NCBI GenBank assembly: GCA_001931875.2
Contig: MSJH02000033.1
Span: forward strand, 1 to 22,911
Reading direction: 5' to 3'
Length of the DNA stretch: 22,911 bases
Source of the DNA: Byssochlamys sp. IMV 00236
Lineage: Eukaryota; Ascomycota; Eurotiomycetes; Eurotiales; Thermoascaceae
The position numbers and the translations under genes are program-made. This document shows positions 10,801 to 19,956 of the stretch, piece by piece (the stretch's first letter is position 1; each line of letters opens with the position of its first letter). The notes beneath the pieces were generated by a model. The model was not told the DNA's origin. It saw only the letters and a list, made by a program, of their open reading frames with translations, and made no database searches.

Positions 10801-11238
10801 ATACTTTGTATTATTGTTCTTCTAAAAGTATTATATTTTTTCGAAAGGAAACACAAGGAAAAATTTGAGGAAGGTGACCAGAGCAAAAGACCTTTAGTTG
10901 TATTTGGCAATGGCCTTAAAAATAAGAACCATGTAAAGTTTAAAGGATTAAGGCACGGTGTATCAGAAAGGGTATATAGACAGTTGAGTCTCCGTGGAAG
11001 ACTTGTAGAATTGATACAATACATCAAAGATGAAAATACATACGTGTGAATATCATACAAGTATTAATACACTAGACCTGCAATTTCTGTTTCGAAAAAA
11101 AAAAAAACCTAGAAAAATCTCAAATGTGGCAATGGTGATGATAAACACAAGATCCATCAAATATTCATCTACAAAAGTTGCAGTATTTATTGGAATCATG
11201 TCATGACCGCGAAGAATATGCTTACCATTGCTGAATGA
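10801..11238 (+). pseudogene. Decayed TnpB/Fanzor-like (OrfB family) RuvC nuclease relic
   Basis: The plus strand keeps two homologous-looking blocks in one frame. Block 1 (10801-11046) includes KRPLVVFGNGLKNKNHVKF, KGLRHGVSERVYRQL and VELIQYIKDE. It resembles the RuvC-II region of TnpB-like proteins of zygomycete transposons. Block 2 (11113-11235) includes LKCGNG, YKSCSIYWNHVMTAKNML, resembling the zinc-ribbon CxxC and the RuvC-III box (W-N-R-D-x-x-A-x-N-M). In-frame stops at 11047, 11065, 11110 and 11236 show it is dead. The RD of RuvC-III is replaced by a single His, as if three bases were lost, which would remove the catalytic Asp. N-terminal domains are missing or unrecognisable. Family assignment rests on motif memory, so TnpB versus Fanzor is not resolved. 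Confidence 0.6.
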
Positions 11239-11380
11239 TAGTGGCTGCCGCATCTCACTCTAGTGAGACGACAGTTTAAAGATACCTACAGATAAAAAAA
11301 AAAAAAAAAAAATCTCATTTTTTATTCATCTGAAAAAGGTCCAACATTTTCTGAATTTGAAGTGCGAACACTGTAAATGA

Positions 11381-12173
11381 TTACATTATGGTACATGCTT
11401 GTTTTTTAGCTTTACTCGTTGATACAGTCGTGCCTTCCACCCAGGCCTGCTGGGATTCGAAACCAAGAGTCATGTTATAAGCGACATAGGCAGTAGCCTA
11501 TTCAATAACGAAATAAGTACACACACAATAAAGATTTTTTTATAGTTACCTTAGCCCACGCTTCACCCATCTCATCTGTATATTCTTCCCTCAATCTCTT
11601 TTTGAGTGCTGTGACAAAGGCAGGACCTACATGATCAAAATACTCTGGTTTGATCTTGTAAAAATAATGTCTTGCTCCCAATTCCTTCATCTGCAAAGCC
11701 AACCACTCAGGATCCTCTTCCTCGACTTTTTTCTTATTCATGTCCTTGATTGTCCCCCGTTTCTGTTTGGTCAGTTTAGGTGCTCTTGCAATAAAGGCAA
11801 TCATGCCTGTCAGAGCCTTTGCTTGCTGAAAGACATTGTGGAACAATGGCTCTGCCTCAGGACAGAGTTCAAATAAGGCGGCGTAAAAGGCAAGACCAAA
11901 GGCGTGGGAAGGAGAGATGGTCTTATCGTCTGAGTCAACTCGTTTCTGAGAGACTAGCTCCCAGCTCGTACGAATGATGTCGATTTCTGTTTGACTAGGT
12001 GCATTTTCGAATGAACTTTCAGAACTTGATATGGAAGGTGTTGCTGTTGATGATCTGGATGACTGCGGGAATCTATTAAAGAACTTTCGAAGAGTATGAT
12101 TTGAAGAAGCAAGAGCAGACGAGATAGTTGATTGCTTTGTACTATTTGTTGATGTCATCGGACAAGATGCCAT
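11381..12173 (-). CDS. Single-domain globin with N-terminal extension and C-terminal CaaX box
   Basis: Two exons (12173-11550, 11497-11381) give 246 aa. The first 60 residues are Ser/Thr-rich. The globin fold covers about 61-225: SQTEIDIIRTSWELV (helix A), PLFHNVFQQAKALTGMIAF with Phe111 at CD1 and a Gln near 116-117 at the likely distal E7 position, KELGARHYFYKIKPEYFDHVG with proximal His169 (F8), and MGEAWAKATAYVAYNM (helix H). A Lys-rich insert (about 132-152) lies between E and F. The protein ends KAKKQACTIM: Cys243 starts a CaaX box whose final Met favours farnesylation, after a basic stretch. Membrane attachment is inferred. Possible roles are O2/NO sensing or peroxide handling. No FAD/NAD reductase domain is present, so it is not a flavohemoglobin. 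Confidence 0.85.
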
Positions 12174-12221
12174 TTTGTTAAGAAAAGAAAGAAAGGGGGA
12201 AAAGAAAAAAAGATATTGTAA

Positions 12222-12241
12222 AGAGAGAGAGAGAGAGAGAC
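12222..12241. repeat. (AG)n microsatellite upstream of the globin gene
   Basis: About ten AG units, some 50 bp upstream of the globin ATG, in the 142-bp interval between the methyltransferase stop and the globin start. Confidence 0.9.
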
Positions 12242-12315
12242 AGGTTCTCAGATTTGGTATCTATTTATTATTTTATATAATACAAAGGTATAAATGGAAT
12301 TAATTAAACAAAATA

Positions 12316-12707
12316 CTATGACTTAAACACTGGACATAAAGACCAATCAATATTGTCAGGATTATAATCCAAAGGTACTTTAGCCCAAACAGAGTAAACA
12401 TTTGTAAATGACTTGGTCTCTTTCACTTCCTCGAAATAATCACGCCATCGTTCCTTGTACTCCGTTACTGAAATGTTTAACATTTGACTCAACACTGGGC
12501 TTGTCGACTCTGCAAACGATTCCAAATTATGCTTCCAAAGGACACCAAGGTCCAATCCCCATTCTCCCAGAGGAATAGAAACTGATTTACAATTGACATC
12601 TTCCAAATTGAGTGCTTTTAATGCGTCGGCCAGATAAGCGGCTATTCTTGCTTCGCATCCAAGTCGTCTAGCTGCCTCCAACACTGTATAATAAATGAGT
12701 CACACGC

Positions 12708-12739
<32 letters not shown>

Positions 12740-13916
12740 CATGTCTTACTGTCCGTCTCTAGTTTTGACCCTTTAGGTCCAAGATTGCACGTCGAAAAGT
12801 CAATCTCGATCAACTCAATATATCCACCTGGCTTGGTCACTCGAATCAACTCCTGTAGGACAGATTTCCAATTGTCAAGCGTAAAGGACGCAGTAACTAA
12901 TCTTTGTTTGACAAAATCAAATTCATCATCCTGAAAGGGCAATCTTTCCTGCGTGACATCCACTTGATAGAAATCGAGGTTTTTTAACAGACATCTCTTT
13001 ATTTTCATTTCCTCTTGGGTTAGCTGACTAGACAAGCTCGTCTCTTGGCTTGTTAATGAACAATCCGAAGCTAGCACGGGTGTCAGGTTGTTTAGTTTGG
13101 ATAAATTGGGATGAACTGGAGTAAAGTACTGTTGTGGTTGTTCACCTGTTGTTCCATATTCGATGTGTTTACCTTCTTCTTCAAAATCGTCGGGTAATAA
13201 ATCGCAATTGTCAATCGCTACAAAATGAGATTGACGATAATCAAGAGCCAAATCGATGATATGATGTCCTGCCTATATTAAGAAAAAAATTTTTTTTTCT
13301 TTTAGTTTAGGCAACATGTGCGCGTTCATCATTACTGTTATTATTGCTCTTGGTCTATATTTACCCACATACCAGGCCCACAGCTATATTTTATGATGAG
13401 TCATCACTTTTATGGTCATCATTTTTTTACTTACCTCACATTAAGTACTTTTATCCCCTTTTCTAATTCCTGTTGAAGTGGTGCAACAATGTTACTACGG
13501 AATTGTGTTACAGAATATACATCAAACTCTTTTTACTTATTTGCTTACCCGCCAAAGACCCAACGAAGGATAAACGTCTGTACTCTGGAACGATCCAATT
13601 CGAGTTGATCGTTAGGTAAAAGGGGATTAGAAGAATGATCAAGGTACCGTCGGCCTTTGAACCATTTGAAGGCTCCACGTGGACCAGAACAGATCAATGC
13701 CATATCTTGTTCTTGCCTTAAACGTGGGGCTAACCTCATCGGCCTGTCTTCAGCTATAAACGCTTTATGGTCGCTACTGTTTGATTTTCCTTGCTGTTGT
13801 TCGTTTAATTTCTTTTGTAATTTTTCTAGTTTTTTCGCAGGCAAGGGTCTTAGATGCTTTGGTAAATGTTGTCTACTCGAAAACCGACTTTTAATATCAG
13901 ATTGACTATTGCCCAT
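12316..13916 (-). CDS. SAM-dependent methyltransferase (class I), predicted N-myristoylated
   Basis: Five exons (13916-13549, 13494-13435, 13383-13365, 13272-12750, 12683-12316) give 445 aa. The Rossmann core starts with motif I VLNVSCGPGMW (residues 139-149). It is followed by GHHIIDLALDYRQSHFVAIDN (motif II acidic region), DVTQERLPFQDDEFDFVKQRLV, and the post-motif LIRVTKPGGYIELIEIDF, all typical of Methyltransf_11/25/31 proteins. The substrate is unknown. An acidic, Gln/Ser-rich insert of about 65 residues sits between motif II and motif III. The N-terminus MGNSQSD fits the N-myristoyltransferase consensus (Gly2, Ser6) and is followed by basic residues. Motif I is carried mostly by a 19-nt exon. 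Introns 1-3 each split or flank the SAM loop. The gene lies between derlin and globin, all on one strand with gaps of 81 and 142 bp. Confidence 0.85.
12713..12739. repeat. (TA)n microsatellite inside methyltransferase intron 4
   Basis: About 13 TA units within the 65-nt intron 12749-12685. It makes up more than a third of the intron. Confidence 0.9.
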
Positions 13917-13997
13917 ATAAAAATTTGAAAAGAAAGAAAGGAAATGAATGAAGAAAGAGGGTAAATTCTATTTTATATATAAACAAGGTTACACACC

Positions 13998-14966
13998 CTA
14001 ATTGTTATCATCGTCAATAACCACTTCTTCTTGTTCTTCTTCTTCTTGTTGTTGTCGTTGATTGCCTTCAATTAACCAAACACTAGATGATATTAGAGCA
14101 AGCTATACATGTATGTATATATTAACTTACAAAAACTTGGGTGCAGACAGCCATTTTTTACCACCACTCAGTGGCTCACGGGGCCAAACATCTTGGAAAA
14201 AATAGTAAATGTGTCCTACAAAGATACCTAATGCGTCTCCTTGTGGCAATTTACCACTGAGTGTCATTGAGAATAACAAGAGAACCCAAGGTAAATAAGG
14301 TGCACTAAAAACGACCAAGCCTAAAAAATTCAACCGAATGTATGGATTTCGCCTTGACCAGATATACACCATGGTGAATGCAAGCGATGACCCCAGGAAT
14401 GGTATATAAGCATATGGTAAGATGATCTAGTTATTTAGTCAAGTCATCAATAATACGGTTTTTTTTTTACTTACAGAGCATAAAAGTAAGGTGGAGGCAG
14501 AAAATAATATGAGCCATGCATAATCTGCTGGTTTATGTCTATAGAATCCTTCTTCCATCATTCGACTATATCTCGCTCTATAACAAAATAGATAAGTCAT
14601 TATGATATAAAAAATGCATCCATTTTTACAGAAAGAAGATGTGGAAAAAGAAATCGAGTGATAAGGGTCCAAAATAAAAAAAGTTGGTAATCAACCTCCA
14701 CCACTATTCTATAAACTTAGTCCATGTGCATATATTTCTCTATTTCATATATATATCAACCTGAAATTCATTCACAATACTTTCATAATTCAACCATAAT
14801 TGTAGAGGATGAACAAGTCCTAAATGCTTTTTTTCTTGTTTGTTAATTATGCAATAAACTAGTCATTTATACTTACGACTACTATGCTCGTAAAACACGA
14901 TAGAGATATGTATATTCTTGTAATAGGTGGAATGTCGCTAAACCATGTTTCTAATGGATTTGGCAT
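13998..14966 (-). CDS. DER1: Derlin (Der1-like ER rhomboid pseudoprotease)
   Basis: Six exons give 237 aa: 14966-14877, 14826-14761, 14703-14630, 14577-14475, 14426-14131, 14082-13998. The start MPNPLETWFSDIPPITRIYI matches the derlin N-terminus. The WR motif is present (QWWRLITNFFYFG). RYSRMMEEGFYRHKPADYAWL, LGLVVFSAPYLPWVL and DVWPREPLSGGKKWLSAPKF follow. Derlins retrotranslocate misfolded proteins from the ER with the Hrd1 ligase and Cdc48. About five hydrophobic segments are visible. The last exon gives a short acidic tail (QQQEEEEQEE ... DDDNN) with no clear SHP box for Cdc48 binding, so it is closer to Der1 than Dfm1. Intron 1 uses an A-rich acceptor (AAAAAAAG) although a TAG lies 7 nt downstream; using that TAG would break the frame. 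Confidence 0.92.
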
Positions 14967-15356
14967 AATTCAACAGAGAAAGAAAAAAGTGGAAAGAAAA
15001 TGCTGGCTTCAGGTCATTGGTAAGTTTCAGCGCTTAAAAAGTCACACACATCAGTGCGCGTGTATGAATTGTCATTATTTGACAATGATGAAGGGGATTT
15101 ATACTATAAATTCAATATACTTTTCTTTATACTATTCCAATTGGCGCGCACACGTTTATTTTTGTCCTTTGCAAAGCTAAAATGACATGTACCCTTGTCC
15201 AAAGTAACCTTTTCTCTCTCTCTTTTTATTTCTCTCCTTTATCCGGAGTTTTAATCATGCATAATAATTATCAACAAAAAGAGAGAAGGGCAACAGGCAA
15301 TATAAGGGACGACACAGGGGCAATTTCCTTTTTTCCTTTTCTTTCTAGTTTCAATT
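14967..15356. promoter_or_regulatory. Divergent promoter region between derlin (-) and the NTF2-fold gene (+)
   Basis: A 390-bp AT-rich segment. TATACTATAAATTC around 15100 and CT-rich blocks (15210-15245, 15325-15350) look promoter-like. Short reading frames here show no recognisable protein. Confidence 0.4.
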
Positions 15357-16222
15357 ATGTCCGATATTGGTGATGATACTCAAGTTTCGTCTCTTGTTTT
15401 AATAAAGAGTAAAAAGATAAATAAATAAAGGATAGAGAGAGTATTGATTATACTTTTAGACCTTGTTGAAGATTTATTTTCATATAATACAATCAAACGA
15501 AAGAGGGTCTTGGAATACTATTTCTTTCAAGATGCAACATTAACGTCACCTCTTATGTGTACTGAAGGTGTATTGAACATTCAATAGTAAGGTGAATTGA
15601 TCCAACAACTTGTCATTAATCTATTTAGTGTATATACTATTTGGCAAACCATGAATAGAAAGGAACCAGTGATCAACAATATAGTGTTTGATGGGTAACT
15701 TTATAACAAAATTAAATAAAATACTAAAACTGTATTAGACATACAGCCGTCATTCATCTCACACAGACCATTTCGCCTTGCATCTTTCCATCCTTTATTC
15801 AAATTCAAATCCCTTCAGTGACGATATTAAAGTTTAGAGAAACAGAACAAGATAGTGGACTGCTCAAGGTCTATCATCAAGAAGACACTTGGACGTTGGA
15901 AGGTTATATTTGTATATTTCTATTTCACGTGCTTTATAAATAACACAATTCTTAAGGTCTACTTCAGTCTGTACCACTCATCTCCTTTTGGTATGACCAC
16001 GTCGTTCGTCTAATGATGGGCAAACTCGTCACAGCCACAGGAGATCTCTTGGACGCCGCCATTCAGCAAGCAGAAAAGATGACAGCTAGGGGGCAGCAGA
16101 TTCAGCGGATCGGGCGTGACTTGGCGGTTGAAAACATGGAAAGGCTGGACGAGTACAAGAGCGAGTTACATGAAAATTACTTAAAAGGCATAAAACATTG
16201 GAGAGAGCATAATCAGCCATAA
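15357..16222 (+). CDS. SigF-like NTF2-like (SnoaL-type) fold protein
   Basis: Five exons (15357-15408, 15460-15586, 15629-15694, 15739-15902, 15957-16222) give 224 aa. The middle part resembles the fungal SigF-like NTF2 domain: KRVLEYYFFQDATLTSPLM, YVYTIWQTMNRKEPVINNI, VFDGHTAVIHLTQTISP, VTILKF, QEDTWTLEGLLQSVP and ISFWYDHVVRLMMGKLV. The remaining residues (about 165-224) are a charged, Gln-rich helix likely to form a coiled coil. NTF2-like folds form cone-shaped pockets that bind or convert small hydrophobic molecules; the ligand is unknown. Intron 3 is placed to end at TATTAG (15738), because the CAG seven bases later breaks the frame. The last 10 nt overlap the coding end of the flavoprotein on the other strand. 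The family call is from motif recall. Confidence 0.65.
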
Positions 16223-18491
16223 TAGCTCGCGGCTACCACAGCCGCCGCACTATGTTCATTGGGGGAAATTAAAAATGAATCAAAATAAAGACATAATTGA
16301 TTATAATTATCCACTCGTGTGCCAATGTAACCGTCAGGACGGATCACGATGATCTCGGGTTGTTTGATTTCATATGTCTTGTAACACTGTTGGTCATGAT
16401 CAAGATAGACCTTGTCGAGTCCAAACGGCCAGGTCGAGTGGACGACCGAGGGGGGTGTCTGGGTAAGGTACTGGTTCGCTTCCTGTTTTGTCGAATTCGA
16501 AATAAACATGATCGAAAACAGGTCGGGTTCACTAGGTGGCTGTGGCCTGTACGAGAACCTCAGGCTGTCTTCAAATGAGGACCGAGTCGTGTCCGTCGAT
16601 CGTCGTTGATAGAATGAATGAATCGATGAGGCCGACCATCGAGCCGTCGGGCTGCTGCTGTTATGCATCATGCCCGGTGTGTAGTGGTAAAGAAAGGAGA
16701 TGGGAGAGGATATCTGTTGAGTCACTTTGGATAGAGGGGATGATTCAAAAGTAGACAGCGAGCCACAAAAGACAAGGAGGGTGAATTGGCTGGTGCTTTG
16801 GATACAGTCGAGGAGCTGTAGATAGTTTGGTCTGATGCTCTTCCACCGTTCGGATGATCTGCGTTCAGTGACGACTGTCATCTTGTTGCTCGATGTACTG
16901 CTTTGTTTCTTGTGTCCCTTTTGAAAGATATTAAAGAGATTCGATAGATTACTATTGTTCATCGAGCTCGATCGTCCTCTTGAATGTTCTATGCTTGTAC
17001 TGCTCGACGGCTTTAACTGAGTTGTCGTTGGCTTTGTAGGTTTCGTATTGGTAAGCAGCAAGAGCTGAACCAGACTGTATGGCTTTAATTTTCCATTGGG
17101 GGCTAAGCAGCCAGCGCCGATGGTGAATTCAAAAGTACTGCTAATTTCTTGATGGTGGCAGTTGATCAGGTTGGATGCATATGGCGTATCCCCTACAAAA
17201 CACCGCTTCAGCCGATCAAGCTGGTACCTGGTCTCTCGCAAAGGCGATGTAGACAGCATTCGCTCCATCCATACGATCGATGTCTGGATATACTCTGCTG
17301 ACTTGAGCTGTGTCTCTTGGTTGACCGTATCGAACAAAGCGGTACTAGCACACTGTCGAAAAACAAGTCCTAACTTCCAACAAAGGTTCTGAACACCTTC
17401 AAAGTATGCATTGATGTCCAAGAGTGGTGAGGTTGTTTGAGAAGAAAGGCCGATGAAGAAATAGCCTTCGTACTCAAATAGCTCACTTGACCTTTGATCG
17501 CCTTTATAAGGTAATCAAGATTAGGTCTCTTTTGATCATATGTATATGTATGTATACCTTTCCATTTCGTATAGCTTTTCACTCTACCAAATTCCGCTTG
17601 AAATGGATCCATCATGTATTTGATGTGCCCAAGGGCCAAGGCGACAGGGATTTCATCATCAATGGATACTTTGCTCCAACTAGGCTTATGTTCAAATATG
17701 ATGTTGAGTGTATCCTGATGGCCTACAATCACCACACTCTCTTGATTCTTTTTGATCACCGAGATTTGTCTGATGCTAGGAAAATTGGACTGAAGAATGG
17801 CTATTTGAAGGGTATAAAAGTACCTCTTGTTATTGTGATACTTGTATCCGATACCTTTATTCTTTGCCTGTTACTATTTTAATTTTAATAATAATACAAA
17901 TGTTACCTAGTGTTTGTCTGACAAGATTTGTATCATCATTTTCTACCAGAACAAACTGTGATTTCCAGCACTGACCATGACTCAACTCGATTCGCTTAAA
18001 GTCACCTTGATCCTCTATCTTGGTGATGCGTTCCTTCATCACATCCAAACTGACATGATGTCTGAGGATATCGCACACAATGGACTGTTCACAGGACAGA
18101 CAATAGTTATAGCCTGTCACATCGTTATCCCATAACTGGATGCTATCTACTAAGACGCTGTGCTCGTATATGTCCAGCCTCCAGTGTTTCATGCCCTTGG
18201 CGGTGATGGCATCGAGCAAGTTGATCTGTTTTAGAAGTTGTAGACTGCGTGGTGAAAATATCAAGAGTCCAGACGATGATTGTGTCTTATTGTTGTCTAT
18301 AGGATGCATAAGTTTGATTGTATGTTGAGTCTGTGTACATACCAATCATTTGTATGGACAGTCCGATTTTGGAAAGCAGTATGGCTGCATATAATCCAGA
18401 TATACCTTTTTAATATGTGTTATGAGACATGTAATAAGTATCTATTTATTTTACCAGAGCCAATAATGAATACGTCTGTTTGATGGCTCAT
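16213..18491 (-). CDS. Phenol 2-monooxygenase-like FAD protein, probably catalytically impaired
   Basis: Five exons (18491-18455, 18405-18343, 18296-17907, 17854-17558, 17501-16213) give 691 aa. The N-terminus has the dinucleotide-binding GSGISG (11-16), then FSPRSLQLLKQINLLDAI, as in phenol-hydroxylase-type class A flavoprotein monooxygenases. The C-terminus has the thioredoxin-like domain of that family (EIIVIRPDGYIGTRV). Two other FAD motifs are lost. The DG motif reads VENDDTNLVR (about 151-160; Asp to Asn, Gly to Asp). The GDAAH motif reads GLSSQ (280-284; Asp to Leu, His to Gln) before TSPLLDINAYFEGVQNLCWKL. A Ser-rich insert (about 400-450 region) interrupts the C-terminal half. It is an uninterrupted frame after splicing, so it looks like a retained protein with changed function and not a pseudogene. 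The 3' coding end overlaps the neighbouring gene by 10 bp. Confidence 0.8.
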
Positions 18492-19117
18492 TTTGTTATA
18501 TATATATATTTTGATATAGAAAAGAAAAAGAAGAGAGATACAGAAAAAAAGGAGTGGGGTAAAAGAAAATGGTGTTGGTGTTACACTTGTAAGATGTGAC
18601 ATTAAATAAGCTCATTTAACGCGTTAATAAACACTCAAGTGCGTATATATAAAGTGTCAATATAAACTCTTGTAATAACTGTAACCTGTTCTTTACCAAG
18701 AAGATATTTGCAAGGGAATAGCTGAGTCGAATGTTCTGTGTGTTTGTCTCTGGAGGGAAAAATCGTTTGTTGGTTAGCATTGTAGTTTGTCAAATATTTA
18801 TCTGATCATCAAAAAGAAGGTGTTTAGAAAAGTCAGGTTGAATGAAAAAATAATAGAATAAAAGAGGACAAATGATGTATTTTATCTTGGCTCAATTGTG
18901 AAAAGAGGGTAAAATTACTTCTTTCTAGTTGATCAATATTTATCTTTTATGCAAACGCTTTGATGATATATGGCTTCGAATATACCAAAGAATGAAAACA
19001 ACGATATAAATATGCTCATACTTGTTTCTTTTGGTCAATAGAGAACCAAAAGGATAAGCCAAAGTTTCAACCTGCGACAGTTTGATAAGTGTATATTAAG
19101 GATTTATTATTAAGAGT
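18492..19117. other. Intergenic region between YPT1 3' end and the flavoprotein start
   Basis: 626 bp with no supported gene. It contains the flavoprotein promoter with the palindrome TTAACGCGTTAA and the YPT1 3' UTR. On the minus strand AATAAA (19108-19103) follows the YPT1 stop by about 10 nt and is its likely poly(A) signal. Confidence 0.45.
18616..18627. promoter_or_regulatory. Palindrome TTAACGCGTTAA with an MCB-type core (ACGCGT)
   Basis: A perfect 12-bp palindrome about 125 bp upstream of the flavoprotein ATG. Its centre ACGCGT is the MluI cell-cycle box bound by MBF in yeasts. Only sequence similarity supports a function. Confidence 0.3.
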
Positions 19118-19956
19118 TTAACAACAACCACCAGATGATTGGGGTTGAACAGCTGCACCTTGACCAACACGAACTGTTGACTTGGCCTGTTGTTGTTGTT
19201 GTTGCATAGTTGATCCCATTCTATCCTTAATTTGCTTAGCCATTGTTAAAAAGGCCTGTTCGACATTGGTGGCATCCTTGGCTGAGGTTTCCAAAAGTGG
19301 AATATGAAGACTATCAGCAAATTCCTATATGGATATAAATACATATACATCATCTTGCACACATTATACAAGTTACCTTTGCTTGTTCCGTTTCTACTGC
19401 CTTTTTATCGACTAAATCGCTCTTGTTACCAACTAGCAGTTTATTGACACCTTCAGCAGCGTAACGGTCAATTTCTTGTAACCATTGCTTCACATTATTA
19501 AAACTATCTGCATCAGTTACGTCGTAAACAACAATAATGCCGTGTGCACCTCGATAGTACGAAGACGTGATTGTACGGAAACGTTCTTGTCCTGCAGTAT
19601 CCCACTTTTGAAAATGTTAGTTTATATGCACATAGTCTCTCTCTTTTCTTTCTTACAATTTGCAGCTTCACCGTCTTTCCTTCAAGTTCAATAGTTCTAA
19701 TTTTCTAATAAAATAAATAAGTAACCTTTATTTCATAAATATTTCATCTTGCTTACAAAGTCAACACCAATAGTAGAAATATAACTTTCGGTATAAGTGT
19801 CATCTGCAAAACGTAATAAAAGACAAGACTTTCCTACACCAGAATCGCCAATTAGCAAAAGCTTAAACAAGTAATCACTACAGCAAAGAAAAAAAAAGTT
19901 GTCAGTTGCGTCATTTTTATATTTTGTGTATATGTTTTTTACTATTCAGGATTCAT
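19118..19956 (-). CDS. YPT1: Rab GTPase Ypt1 (Rab1 family)
   Basis: Five exons (19956-19943, 19877-19757, 19704-19657, 19604-19377, 19324-19118) give 205 aa. The protein controls ER-to-Golgi traffic and autophagosome formation. Complete GTPase motifs are visible: GDSGVGKS (P loop, 15-22), TIGVDFKIRT (switch I with Thr40), [17 protein letters not shown] and ETSAK. It ends GGCC, the double-Cys site for geranylgeranylation. The first exon is only 14 nt and encodes MNPE plus two bases of Tyr5. Intron 3 ends CAAAAG. The hypervariable tail holds a six-Gln run (MQQQQQQAK). Sequence is extremely close to Rab1/Ypt1 of other fungi, so identity is secure. Confidence 0.97.

Noticed and set aside
10785..11060. 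91-codon minus-strand frame
   Set aside because: It is antisense to the TnpB/Fanzor-like relic, whose plus-strand translation contains family-like motifs.
5681..11381. A mevalonate/prenylation gene cluster (HMGR, COX10, CaaX globin, YPT1)
   Set aside because: The genes share isoprenoid chemistry but have mixed orientations and housekeeping neighbours. Co-location is most simply chance.
11445..11465. tRNA T-arm-like sequence GGTTTCGAATCCCA on the minus strand
   Set aside because: It lies in globin exon 2 (codes LGFESQ), and no acceptor stem, D-arm or anticodon arm can be formed around it.
14884..15180. 98-codon plus-strand frame
   Set aside because: It is antisense to derlin exon 1 and its promoter and shows no domain.
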